This document shows positions 1-8,445 of a stretch of DNA of 64,000 nucleotides, one piece after another. Position 1 is the first letter of the stretch; each line of letters starts with the position of its first letter. The DNA is from Enterococcus canintestini (GTDB lineage Bacteria; Bacillota; Bacilli; Lactobacillales; Enterococcaceae). Under the pieces are notes generated by a model. The model was not told the DNA's origin, made no database searches, and worked only from the letters and a program-made list of their open reading frames with translations. The DNA lies in the NCBI RefSeq assembly GCF_001885735.1, contig NZ_JXKG01000015.1, positions 1 to 64,000 on the forward strand. The letters run 5' to 3'. A program made the translations under genes and the position numbers.

Positions 1-21
1 CGTGGCGAGTACCACGACTAA
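1..21 (+). CDS. 3' end of an unidentified upstream gene (possible)
   Basis: The first seven codons read RGEYHD followed by TAA, and a good intrinsic terminator lies 70 bases downstream, so this may be the tail of a gene cut by the left edge. Six residues are too few to name a family, and the frame is only inferred from the stop codon and the terminator. Confidence 0.3.
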   Translation, partial: RGEYHD

Positions 22-88
22 CTTGTCTATAAAAAGATGAGATTTTTGTAAAATTAACTTTCTTCTGTTAAATTTTAATTATAGTTGT

Positions 89-127
89 AAAGAGTCAACG
101 GTTGAATGCAACTGTTGACTCTTTTAT
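89..127 (+). terminator. Intrinsic terminator
   Basis: Long inverted repeat (AAGAGTCAAC...GTTGACTCTT, six-base loop) followed by TTTTATT. It should end the transcript entering from the left edge. Confidence 0.75.
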
Positions 128-265
128 TCGTTTCATACTAAGTAGTTCTAAATTTAGTTACAATGCTAATTTATGCGTGAAGTTTTTAGTAAAAAAATTT
201 AGTAACTTTTATTGGTAACGTTAAGCCTGAGAAAATAAAAGCTCGTTTTTTAGAAAGGAGTCATT

Positions 266-1222
266 ATGTCAATTTCGTATGGTATTGTCAGTACAGCGTC
301 AATTGTTCCCCGTTTTGTAGCCGGAATTCGTGCTAGTCAAGAAGGAAAGGTTTCAGCCATTGCTTCAAGAGAACTTGCTAAAGCACAAAAAGTTGCCACA
401 GAACTTAATATTCCTAAAGCTTATGGTAGTTATGCCGAAATGTTTGCCGATCAAGAAATTGATATCATCTATATTGCCACTTACAATAAAGGCCATTTTG
501 AAACTGCTAAACAAGCTTTAATGGCAGGAAAACCGGTTTTATTGGAAAAACCTTTCACTTTGTCTGCAGCTGAAGCAAAAGAATTATTTGCCTTAGCCAA
601 AGAAAAAAAACTTTTTTTAATGGAGGCCCAAAAAGCAGTTTTTCTACCGATTACTTTAGCGGTGAAAAAAGCAATTCAGGCTGGGAAAATTGGGGAGATA
701 AAATTGATGCGTTCGCTTACTTCTTACCCTCATATTGACCATGTTAAATGGTTCCCAAGTCTTGAAGCTGGTGGGGGGACTTTACATGGTTCTGGAAGCT
801 ATCCCCTTCATTACATGCATTTTATTACGGATGAAAATTATCAAAACGTAAAAGGAAATGCAGTAATGCCAAAGGGAAGGTCTGATAAACAAAGTGATTT
901 GAGTTTGAAATTTGGTGAGACTATTTTGGCCAATATTTTTATCACGACTGAATTTGGTACAGATAATGGGATGACAATTTATGGTACCAAAGGCCGAATT
1001 GAGATTCCTAATTTTTGGAAGACACAAGTCGCCACTATTTATACTAATGAAGGAAGAGAAGATTTGCATATTCCTTTTAGCAGTGAATTTGCTTTTGAAG
1101 TAGATCATGTCAATGAATGTTTAAAACAAGGCTTATTAACTAGTCCTGTGATGACCCCATCTTTAACCATTGAAACGGTGGAATTAGTGGAAAACCAATA
1201 TCAAAAATGGCTCAATGAATAG
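266..1222 (+). CDS. Gfo/Idh/MocA family NAD(P)-dependent oxidoreductase
   Basis: A 318-residue protein with the family layout: an N-terminal Rossmann fold (start to about 120), the EKP signature (LLEKPFTLSAAEAKEL, about 92-107) and a C-terminal alpha/beta substrate domain. In this family the EKP lysine is part of the active site and NAD(P) is bound at the N-terminus. Substrates are usually sugars, inositols or trans-dihydrodiols; nothing here fixes which. An AAAGGAG ribosome site precedes the ATG. It is flanked by terminators, so it is monocistronic. Family is certain, substrate unknown. Confidence 0.85.
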   Translation: MSISYGIVSTASIVPRFVAGIRASQEGKVSAIASRELAKAQKVATELNIPKAYGSYAEMFADQEIDIIYIATYNKGHFETAKQALMAGKPVLLEKPFTLSAAEAKELFALAKEKKLFLMEAQKAVFLPITLAVKKAIQAGKIGEIKLMRSLTSYPHIDHVKWFPSLEAGGGTLHGSGSYPLHYMHFITDENYQNVKGNAVMPKGRSDKQSDLSLKFGETILANIFITTEFGTDNGMTIYGTKGRIEIPNFWKTQVATIYTNEGREDLHIPFSSEFAFEVDHVNECLKQGLLTSPVMTPSLTIETVELVENQYQKWLNE

Positions 1223-1224
1223 TC

Positions 1225-1280
1225 AAAAAGCTCCTAGCGGTTAAGCAAATGAATTTTTGTTAACCGATAGGAGCTTTTTT
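1225..1280 (+). terminator. Intrinsic terminator of the oxidoreductase gene
   Basis: AAAAAGCTCCTA-CGGTTAA pairs with TTAACCG-TAGGAGCTTTTTT across a 15-base loop; strong stem plus T run. Confidence 0.85.
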
Positions 1281-1324
1281 GGTAGAAAGAAAGAGCTGTT
1301 TTCAAAAAGAGGACGTTGTGTTTT

Positions 1325-1428
1325 CTTATTGCCGGCATTTTGAACTAGCTCTCTGCGGCAATAAGCTAAAATTTGAAGAAATTTGAAAAAGCAATTTATT
1401 AAAATTCCATCTTATTGCTTGAGAGCTG
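1325..1428. repeat. Nested inverted repeats between convergent genes
   Basis: CTTATTGCCG (1325-1334) is inverted as CGGCAATAAG (1356-1365). The segment AGCTCTCTGCGGCAATAAG (1347-1365) is again matched in inverted orientation by CTTATTGCTTGAGAGCT near 1411-1428. There is no T run on either side of the stems, so it is not a typical terminator. It lies in the gap between the oxidoreductase and the convergent kinase gene. Confidence 0.5.
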
Positions 1429-1447
1429 GACGAGTTCATGAAGCTTT

Positions 1448-2758
1448 CTATGTTCTATTTTTTAATGGAATTTTGGCGCGGAAAATGACACCTTTAGGAT
1501 TTAAGTCATGGACAGTCAGCTTGCCGTGATGTTCTTTAACAATTTGTTGTGCGATAGCTAGTCCTAGACCAAAACCACCACTATTTTTATTGCGGGAACG
1601 TTCTTCCCGATAAAATCGTTCAAAGATTTGTTGTTTATCTTCATCACTAATGTTCGCCCCAGTATTACGCACCTCTAGTAGCCAATCATCATGGGTAATC
1701 TGGGAAAGCAGGATGATTTTATCTTTTTCTTGTGTGTATTTTAGTGCATTGTCTAAAAGAATCACTAGGAGTTGATGAATCTTTTTTTCGTCGACTAGCA
1801 CGTTTTCGTTGGCGTAATTTTCTAAAATAAAAAATTTATTTTCTAAATTGGCAATTTCTTGAAACGGTTTAGCTAGTTGGGTAATAAAAGGTTGTGTTTG
1901 CAAATTGTTTAAAGCTAGCGTTGTTTCGTTGGCGTCACTTCTGGCAATTGTTAGTAAGTCGTTTGTTAAAGAAGTCAGTCGTCTGGTTTCATTTAAGGCT
2001 TGGGCAATGGGTTCAGACTGCTCTAAAATCGTTTCGTTTGGTGTGGTAAACAACTTTTGTAAACTATTTTGAATAATTGTAAGAGGGGTCCGTAATTCAT
2101 GGGAAGCATTTTCGACAAATTCTTGTTGCTTTTGCCATGCTTTAATAATCGGCGCCATATTTTTTTTAGAGATAAAATAACTGACAGCTAACGAAATTAG
2201 CCAAAAAATAACCATACACATAATTAAAATGGTTTTGAAAGTTCGTAAAGACTCATCAATTTGATCAGTGTTTTCCAACAGTTGAATATAAGCAACATCT
2301 TCTTGTGGCGTGTCTAGTTTGCGCGTGATCGAACGAAAATGAAGGGTTTGATCATTATTTTTTACGTTAACAGTTTGAATCGTCGCTAAATTGTTGACTG
2401 ATAGTTTCAAATTCTGTAGTTCGGTAAATCGACCTCCCAAGACAGCTTTATTTAAAATTTTACCATCAGCACTCCACAAAATTATTTGCGAGTTAAAGCG
2501 GTTGTTACGGTTTCCTAAAGGTGGTAGATCTGATTTTTGCATTAAGAAAGGATTATCTTCTTTTAGTCGGGTAATCTCTGTTGTAATCGTACGCTCATCT
2601 TGGCTAATATTTTTTAAAGATTCATCAGTTTGACGATAAGCTGAGCTTTGTAGCAGCTGTAACACAATAAGTCCTAACAAAAGAAAAATAAGCGCAAATG
2701 CGCCAGCGTTTAGTAAAAAGAATTGGCGGCGTTGTTTTTTTGAAATTTCTGTATTCAT
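1448..2758 (-). CDS. Two-component sensor histidine kinase
   Basis: A 436-residue membrane kinase. A transmembrane helix at about 15-38 and another at about 175-196 bracket an extracytoplasmic sensor region of about 135 residues. The HisKA dimerisation domain carries the phospho-acceptor His at about 220 (ENASHELRTPL). The HATPase_c domain shows the N box (LLDNALKYT), G1 (EVRNTGANI), F box (IFERFYR) and G2 (GFGLGLAIAQQI). It starts three bases after the response-regulator stop, with a GGGG ribosome site inside that gene, so the pair is co-transcribed. The signal is unknown; the adjacent exporter suggests envelope or antimicrobial stress. Confidence 0.92.
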   Translation of the reverse strand: MNTEISKKQRRQFFLLNAGAFALIFLLLGLIVLQLLQSSAYRQTDESLKNISQDERTITTEITRLKEDNPFLMQKSDLPPLGNRNNRFNSQIILWSADGKILNKAVLGGRFTELQNLKLSVNNLATIQTVNVKNNDQTLHFRSITRKLDTPQEDVAYIQLLENTDQIDESLRTFKTILIMCMVIFWLISLAVSYFISKKNMAPIIKAWQKQQEFVENASHELRTPLTIIQNSLQKLFTTPNETILEQSEPIAQALNETRRLTSLTNDLLTIARSDANETTLALNNLQTQPFITQLAKPFQEIANLENKFFILENYANENVLVDEKKIHQLLVILLDNALKYTQEKDKIILLSQITHDDWLLEVRNTGANISDEDKQQIFERFYREERSRNKNSGGFGLGLAIAQQIVKEHHGKLTVHDLNPKGVIFRAKIPLKNRT

Positions 2759-2761
2759 CTT

Positions 2762-3439
2762 TTACCCCTGTTCTTGCAACAAATAACCGACATTTCGCAA
2801 CGTTTTGAAGTCATTGGCAACACCAGTTGGCTTTAAATGTTTACGTAAATTACTCATATACACTTCTACCACTGTAATGGTCGTATCTGAATCAAATCCC
2901 CAAATACGATCAAAGATTTGTTCTTTCGTTAAAATGACGCCCTTATTTTGAATAAAGTAAACGAGCAGTTCAAATTCTTTTCCTTGAATAGGTAAAACAG
3001 TTTCTTGGAAAGTCACTTGATTACTTTGTAAGTTACAACTAATCGGACCATAAGTTAAACTGCTCTCTTCATATAAGCCTAAGGAGCGCTTTAACAATGC
3101 TTTTACCCGTAACAATAATTCTTCGCGGTAAAAAGGTTTTGTCAGATAATCGTCGGCTCCTTTTTGAAAACCAGTTACTTTATCATCAATGCCATCTTTA
3201 GCCGTTAAAATCAAAACAGGCGTCTGAATATTTTGTGCCCGTAGCTGGGCTAAGACTTCATAGCCGTTTATTTCTGGCAGCATTAAATCTAATAAAATGA
3301 CATCATAAATATTACTTTGTGCTTCAAATAAGCCTGTTTCCCCATCAAAAACTTGGGTGATTTCGCCTAAAGGCTGGATAATTTCTTTTATATTATCAGA
3401 TAGTGTCTGTTCGTCTTCGACAATGAGTAGTTTCAGCAT
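2762..3439 (-). CDS. OmpR/PhoB-family response regulator
   Basis: A 225-residue regulator: receiver domain with the acidic pair (VEDE) and phospho-Asp at about 51 (LLDLMLP), the conserved Lys in LILTAKDG, and a C-terminal winged helix (ILTKEQIFDRIWGFDSDTTITVVEVYMSNLRKHL). I chose the ATG at 3439, six bases after GAGGTG; a GTG nine bases upstream (3448) overlaps that ribosome site. It heads a two-gene operon with the kinase and is divergent from the ABC transporter genes. The shared 140-bp gap contains a direct repeat typical for OmpR-type binding. Confidence 0.92.
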   Translation of the reverse strand: MLKLLIVEDEQTLSDNIKEIIQPLGEITQVFDGETGLFEAQSNIYDVILLDLMLPEINGYEVLAQLRAQNIQTPVLILTAKDGIDDKVTGFQKGADDYLTKPFYREELLLRVKALLKRSLGLYEESSLTYGPISCNLQSNQVTFQETVLPIQGKEFELLVYFIQNKGVILTKEQIFDRIWGFDSDTTITVVEVYMSNLRKHLKPTGVANDFKTLRNVGYLLQEQG

Positions 3440-3516
3440 AATCTTCACCTCGTGTTTATTTTATCATGTTTACCCTAAATGAAACTTAATTTACTTTTTT
3501 TAAATCTCTGATTGGC

Positions 3517-3535
3517 TTTAAGCTAGATTTAAGCT
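3517..3535 (+). promoter_or_regulatory. Probable response-regulator binding direct repeat
   Basis: TTTAAGCT occurs twice with 11-bp periodicity (3517-3524 and 3528-3535), in the gap between the divergent regulator and ABC transporter genes. Tandem repeats about one helical turn apart are the usual target of OmpR-family dimers. The assignment is inference from position and spacing. Confidence 0.5.
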
Positions 3536-3587
3536 CGTGTAAATAAGCTAGGGTTACAACACATCAAAAATAACTGGAGGACATAAA

Positions 3588-5105
3588 ATGAACTTTTTAA
3601 AACGGGCTTATCAAAGTCTTTGGGCCAAAAAAGGCCGCAGTATTTTATTAATTGCTGTTTTTGCAGCGATTCTAATTTTTGTTTTAGCTGGCCTAACAAT
3701 TAAAAGTGCAACAGAAGTAGCGAGTGAAAATGCTAAAAAAAGCGTAGGCGCAACTGTTACGCTTGCGACAAATCGCCAAGGGATGTTTAAAGCAGATAAT
3801 GACAGTACTACTAGTGAAAGTGAAAAACCAGATCCTAGTAGTTTTGAAATGACACCAGTGAAATTAAGTGACGCTAAAAAAATTGCAGCTTTATCTGGGG
3901 TGAAGTCTTACTCCTTTGAAGTCAGTACCTCAGCTGATAAAAGTAGTGGCATTGAGCCGATTTCTAGTGAGAGTGAGCAAAGTAGTGAAGATTCTGATAG
4001 TGAAGAATCTGCTAATGGTCCAGCCGGTCAGATGCCAGGTGGAAAAGCTCAAATGTCACAAGGAGACTTTCAGATTACTGGTGTTTTAGAAAGTAGTGCG
4101 TATTCTAGTTTTGCTGCTGGGACGGCCAAAATTACAACAGGAGAGGCGTTAACACAAGCAGATGAGAATAGTAATAATGTTTTAATTGAGTCTTCTCTTG
4201 CACAAGCCAATGATTTAACAGTCGGTGATACGTTCAAAGTAAAAGATAGTGATGATAAAGACGTTACCGTTAAAGTCAAAGGAATTTATGAAACAAGTGA
4301 TAGCGGAACAAGCATGGGGATGCGTTTTAACTTTATGAATCCAGCTAATACGATTTTCACTTCTTATACCTTAGCCAATGAGTTAAAAGGTAGTGATGCA
4401 ACCGATACGATTGACTCGGCTGTTTATGATTTATCTGATCCAAAAGAAATGGATAGTTTTGTGAAAGAAGCTAGCAAATTAATTGATACGGACACGTATA
4501 GCTTACAAACCAATGATCAAATGTATCAACAAATGTTACAGCCATTAAATAATGTCGCGAGTTTTGCTAAAAATATTATTTTGCTAGTAGCAGCTGCCGG
4601 TGTCATTATTTTGACTTTAATCGTAATGTTAACAATTCGTGAACGTCGTTATGAAATCGGGGTGCTGTTGTCATTGGGAGAATCACGTTTTAAAGTTATT
4701 TTACAATTCTTTAGTGAAATTTTCGTTTGTATGCTTTTTGCCTTAGTGATTGCAACATTTAGTGGCAATGTCGTTGGGAATGCGGTTGGCAATCAGCTAC
4801 TAGCCCAACAAAGTGAAACAACAGAAGTGGCTAATACTAACATGGGGCCTGGTGGGAATGCACAAGGTGAAAAACCAGATGGACAAACAATGCAAGCTCC
4901 AAATGGCAATAAAGGGCCAGGGATGCAACGTGGCTTTAATAATGCGTTACAAACAAGTGAAGCTGTAAAAGAACTAAAAATTAGTGTCTCCCCAACTGAA
5001 ATTGCTAGTTTAGCCGCAATGGGCTTATTTATCAGTATGTTTGCTATTTTATTAGCAAGTGTTGGAATTTTACGTTTAAATCCGAAAAAGATTTTAGTTT
5101 CGTAA
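3588..5105 (+). CDS. ABC transporter permease, MacB/FtsX type
   Basis: A 505-residue permease. It has one N-terminal transmembrane helix (about 17-38), a large extracytoplasmic MacB-like domain, then three C-terminal helices (about 326-350, 370-395, 473-497) of the FtsX fold, with the cytoplasmic RERRYEIGVLLSLGES coupling segment. Two low-complexity insertions stand out: an acidic Ser-rich stretch followed by a Met/Gly-rich one (about 124-162), and a Gly/Asn/Met/Pro-rich loop (about 415-450). A GGAGG ribosome site lies nine bases before the ATG. It is cotranscribed with the ATPase at 5139. Probably a mechanotransmission-type exporter; substrate unknown. Confidence 0.85.
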   Translation: MNFLKRAYQSLWAKKGRSILLIAVFAAILIFVLAGLTIKSATEVASENAKKSVGATVTLATNRQGMFKADNDSTTSESEKPDPSSFEMTPVKLSDAKKIAALSGVKSYSFEVSTSADKSSGIEPISSESEQSSEDSDSEESANGPAGQMPGGKAQMSQGDFQITGVLESSAYSSFAAGTAKITTGEALTQADENSNNVLIESSLAQANDLTVGDTFKVKDSDDKDVTVKVKGIYETSDSGTSMGMRFNFMNPANTIFTSYTLANELKGSDATDTIDSAVYDLSDPKEMDSFVKEASKLIDTDTYSLQTNDQMYQQMLQPLNNVASFAKNIILLVAAAGVIILTLIVMLTIRERRYEIGVLLSLGESRFKVILQFFSEIFVCMLFALVIATFSGNVVGNAVGNQLLAQQSETTEVANTNMGPGGNAQGEKPDGQTMQAPNGNKGPGMQRGFNNALQTSEAVKELKISVSPTEIASLAAMGLFISMFAILLASVGILRLNPKKILVS

Positions 5106-5138
5106 AGCCAAATTAATAATTAATGGAGGAAACCACAA

Positions 5139-5801
5139 ATGATGCTAACAACAGAAGATTTAGGCTATTGGTATGAACCAGATGGCCCTTTATTTGAAGA
5201 CGTAAACTTGAATTTTGAAGCAGGTAAACTTTACGCAATTTTAGGGAGTAGCGGTTCAGGTAAGACGACCTTTTTATCCTTAATTACAGGATTAGACGCG
5301 CCAAAAGCAGGAAAAATTTTATATAATAATCAATCTTTAAAAGAAATTGGGTTACAGGAATATCGCCGTAAAGATGTTTCCATTGTTTTTCAAGCTTATA
5401 ATTTACTACCTTATATGTCTGCGGTGGATAATGTTTTAACGGCAATGGCAATTGCTAAAACCCAACAAAGCGATCCTAAGGCTTATGCGTTAGATAATTT
5501 GGCGCAAGTGGGTATTACCAATGATTTAGCCCATAAAAAAGTAACGCAACTTTCTGGGGGGCAACAACAACGAGTGGCAATTGTGCGGGCGTTATGTTGT
5601 GATCATGGTTTAATTGTCGCAGATGAACCAACAGGAAACTTAGATGAGAGCACTTCAAAAGATATTGTTGCCTTATTTCAAAAAATTGCCCATGAACAAA
5701 ATAAATGTATTATTTTAGTTACCCATGAACAAGAAGTAGCAGCAGCTTGCGATGCGGTTTACGAATTAAAGAATAAAGAATTTCACGAGCTTATTCGTTA
5801 G
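5139..5801 (+). CDS. ABC transporter ATP-binding protein (MacB/LolD type)
   Basis: A 220-residue ATPase with Walker A (GSSGSGKTT), Q loop (VFQAYNLLP), signature (LSGGQQQR), Walker B (LIVADEPTGNLD) and H-loop His (LVTHEQ). The TGNLD stretch after Walker B is typical for the MacB/LolD/FtsE group that partners FtsX-type permeases such as the gene 33 bases upstream. It is shorter than housekeeping importers' ATPases, as expected for this group. A GGAGG site precedes ATGATG; either Met could be the start. Confidence 0.92.
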   Translation: MMLTTEDLGYWYEPDGPLFEDVNLNFEAGKLYAILGSSGSGKTTFLSLITGLDAPKAGKILYNNQSLKEIGLQEYRRKDVSIVFQAYNLLPYMSAVDNVLTAMAIAKTQQSDPKAYALDNLAQVGITNDLAHKKVTQLSGGQQQRVAIVRALCCDHGLIVADEPTGNLDESTSKDIVALFQKIAHEQNKCIILVTHEQEVAAACDAVYELKNKEFHELIR

Positions 5802-5914
5802 ACCATTTCGTATCTAATGAGTAAATGTAGCCCACACTCCTTATTTGCTAAAAAAATAATTATCCCTCATACTAAATGAGAAGATTGTAATTGCAAGCAT
5901 AAAGGAGAAAAAAG

Positions 5915-6364
5915 ATGCGCTTTATAGTGGATGGTGATGGTTCACCGGTAAAAAAAGAAGTGATTGCTTTAGCCAAAAAGTATCATAAAAAAGTGTTAAT
6001 TGTAACCAGTGTCGATCATTATACAACAGAAACCTATCCAGATTTTGTTCAGTTTATTTATGTAGATAAAGGAGCCGATAGTGCGGATTATCGCATTGTA
6101 AAAGAAATTAAATCAGATGATTGGGTAATTACCCAAGATTATGGTCTGGCTTCATTAGTTTTGCCAAAAGGCGCACGGGTTTTTCATCATAATGGTAAAG
6201 AATATTTACCTGAAACAATCGATCAACTATTAGAGCAACGTTATTTAGGCGCACAGTTAAGAAAAGCTGGGCAGCGCACAAAAGGACCCAAAGCTTTTAC
6301 CCCAGCAGATCGACAGGCTTTTACAAATATGATGGAACAACAACTCATAAAAGAGGTAAATTAA
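5915..6364 (+). CDS. YaiI/YqxD family (DUF188, UPF0178) protein
   Basis: A 149-residue protein with the DUF188 hallmarks: N-terminal DGDGSPVK, the central DSADYRIV and DWVITQDYGLASLVL segments, and a C-terminal RKAGQRTKGPKAFT motif. The fold resembles PIN-type nucleases, but no activity is firmly established for the family, so it stays a conserved protein of unknown function. AAAGGAG precedes the ATG. It is monocistronic, ending at the terminator at 6381. Confidence 0.85.
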   Translation: MRFIVDGDGSPVKKEVIALAKKYHKKVLIVTSVDHYTTETYPDFVQFIYVDKGADSADYRIVKEIKSDDWVITQDYGLASLVLPKGARVFHHNGKEYLPETIDQLLEQRYLGAQLRKAGQRTKGPKAFTPADRQAFTNMMEQQLIKEVN

Positions 6365-6380
6365 AAAAGCTCCTATTAGT

Positions 6381-6422
6381 AGAGTTTGTGACAAAAGTCT
6401 TGTCACAAACTCTTTTTTTTTA
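6381..6422 (+). terminator. Intrinsic terminator with GTGACA...TGTCAC core
   Basis: AGAGTTTGTGACA pairs with TGTCACAAACTCT around an AAAGTCT loop, followed by more than eight T. The same core recurs in the terminators at 24255 and 33394. Confidence 0.85.
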
Positions 6423-6429
6423 AATAAAC

Positions 6430-6460
6430 GTTGGGACAGAAGCAGCTTTTGTCACAACCT
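6430..6460 (-). terminator. Probable terminator of the AarF-family gene
   Basis: Reading leftward, GTTGTGACA and TGTCCCAAC pair with one mismatch and are followed by GTTTATTT, just after the kinase-like gene stops. A weak T tract, so moderate confidence. Confidence 0.5.
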
Positions 6461-6474
6461 TGAAGGTTACTCAC

Positions 6475-8193
6475 TTATTTTTTGAAACGACGATAGAGGT
6501 AGCCAATTGCTAATAACAAAATCGTTATAAAGGCTGCTGTATAGCCAAATATGCCTAAATTATCAACAAAGCTGGGTTGTGCATCTGGGCTTGAAACCAC
6601 CAATAAAGAAGAACTTAAAATTACCGCGGCCAAGACTACGGCGATGACGATCCGATTGACCATTGCCTCTAGGCGATCTAAAATTTGCTTTTGATCATTA
6701 ATTTCTAAGTTGACGCGACTTTTACCGTTACTGACAGTATCAAGGGCATTACTGATTTTTTCTGGCAATTTAGGTAAATTGCGTAAGTTTTTAAATAACG
6801 TTAAACCTTGTCGCTTGGCTTCTTCTTTTAAATCGAATTGTTTGAAAAAATATTTTTGAGCAAAATTTTGTAACACTTCCATCATTGAAAGTTCAGGATC
6901 TAATTCTTCCACAACACCTTCTAAAGTACCAAAGGCTTTAATTAACATAGTGACAGACTGATCCATTTGGAGGTTATTCGCATGACAAATGCCGATAACT
7001 TGGCTTAGGACTTGTTGTAAATCAATTTCTTTAAGTGAAAGATGATAGTATTCGCTTAAAAATTCCTCCAGCTCATCATGAAAACGGTATTCATCAAATG
7101 GTCCTTCTTGCCGACATAAACGCAAAACAGCTTGGGCTACGGCAGCTGTATCTTGAGTATAAAGAGCAATTACGGCATCGGTTAACTTCCCTCTTAACGT
7201 ATTGTTTAAATTTCCCATCATACCAAAATCTAAGTAGATGACGCGATACGGCGGTAAGTTTTTTGGTGTTTGCCAAGTAGCTTCGTAGCCAAAAGGACCA
7301 AAGCGGCCAACTCGTTCTTTAGGAATATTTTCAGAACTAGAAATCATTTGTAAAAAAAGATTGCCAGGGTGTGGATCAGCATGAAAAAAACCATCTTCAA
7401 AAACTTGTTTCATAAAAGATTCGACTAACAATAAGCCAATTTTTTTCTTTAATTCCTTATTAGTGACGCTACCATAGGCGATGGCCTCTTTGGGGGCGTC
7501 AATTAAATAGCGTAAGCTTTTGCCGGGCATGAATTCTAAAACGATAACTTTTTTGGTACAGTATTCGTGAAAAACTTGAGGAACTTTTACTTCCCGCCAA
7601 TTATTATTGTTTTTATAAAAACGATCGGCATTTTGGCTTTCCTTTAAAAAATCAGTTTCATTATCTAAAGAAGTGCGTACTTCTCTTAAAACGCTCCGCA
7701 AATCAATAACGCTCGTTTCAGGGATTTTTGAAATTAAGGGAATCGCTTTTTCAAATAAGGCTAAATCAACATTAATTGCCTCAATAATACCAGGGTGTTG
7801 TACTTTAACAATGACTTTTTGTCCATTTTTTAAGGTAGCTTTATGAGCTTGACCAATGGATGCAGAAGCAAAAGCTGTTTTTGTAAAGTCACTAAAAATC
7901 TCTGTCAGAGCAAAGCCCCATTCATTTTCTAAAAGTGTTTTTACTTTACTAAAATCATCACTTTTCACATTATCTTGTAAACTTTTAAATGCTTTAATAT
8001 AGTCTTTTGAGAGTAAGTCAGTGCGCACAGATAGCATCTGGCCAATTTTAATAAAGGTCGGTCCCAATTCTTCAAAAGCAGTACGAACTGCTGCGGGATT
8101 TTTTTGTTGGCTAAAATTTTGAATGACTTTATACTTAGTAAAGACTGTGATGATGGTTTGTAGCCGTTTCTTTTTAGAAATTTCTTGGCTCAC
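6475..8193 (-). CDS. AarF/UbiB/ABC1 family atypical kinase
   Basis: A 572-residue member of the ABC1/UbiB protein-kinase-like family. Visible are the KxGQ-like motif (FIKIGQMLSVR), the Ala-rich nucleotide loop (SASIGQAHKA), the lysine in VIVKVQHPG, the catalytic HADPHPGN loop and the metal-binding YLDFGMMG. Two C-terminal helices (about 515-540 and 548-567) should anchor it in the membrane. UbiB proteins support ubiquinone synthesis in proteobacteria, but this lineage lacks ubiquinone, so the role here is open (lipid or demethylmenaquinone handling is a guess). It starts with GTG, six bases after GGAGGT. Confidence 0.85.
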   Translation of the reverse strand: MSQEISKKKRLQTIITVFTKYKVIQNFSQQKNPAAVRTAFEELGPTFIKIGQMLSVRTDLLSKDYIKAFKSLQDNVKSDDFSKVKTLLENEWGFALTEIFSDFTKTAFASASIGQAHKATLKNGQKVIVKVQHPGIIEAINVDLALFEKAIPLISKIPETSVIDLRSVLREVRTSLDNETDFLKESQNADRFYKNNNNWREVKVPQVFHEYCTKKVIVLEFMPGKSLRYLIDAPKEAIAYGSVTNKELKKKIGLLLVESFMKQVFEDGFFHADPHPGNLFLQMISSSENIPKERVGRFGPFGYEATWQTPKNLPPYRVIYLDFGMMGNLNNTLRGKLTDAVIALYTQDTAAVAQAVLRLCRQEGPFDEYRFHDELEEFLSEYYHLSLKEIDLQQVLSQVIGICHANNLQMDQSVTMLIKAFGTLEGVVEELDPELSMMEVLQNFAQKYFFKQFDLKEEAKRQGLTLFKNLRNLPKLPEKISNALDTVSNGKSRVNLEINDQKQILDRLEAMVNRIVIAVVLAAVILSSSLLVVSSPDAQPSFVDNLGIFGYTAAFITILLLAIGYLYRRFKK

Positions 8194-8445
8194 TTTTACA
8201 CCTCCTTATGTATATGGCGCTTTTAAATCAAACAAGGTTTCTTTTCTTCTATGGTACTGTTTAAACGTTTTTGTGACAAATAATTCAGCCAGATAAGCAG
8301 GAGAAACTAGCATTTCCCGCTTGTTTTAGAAAGAATAGTTTTCTGCCTTCAGTTACTAGTTTGGAAATAATATGTCGTAAAGGGCATTTTTGTGCTAAAA
8401 TGTGAGAGATAAAAAGATGTGAGTTGATCACGGGAGGAAATACTT

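Noticed and set aside
150-206. Imperfect direct repeat AAATTTAGTTAC / AAATTTAGTAAC upstream of the first oxidoreductase gene
   Set aside because: AT-rich, only 12 bp and with no symmetric structure; chance is likely.
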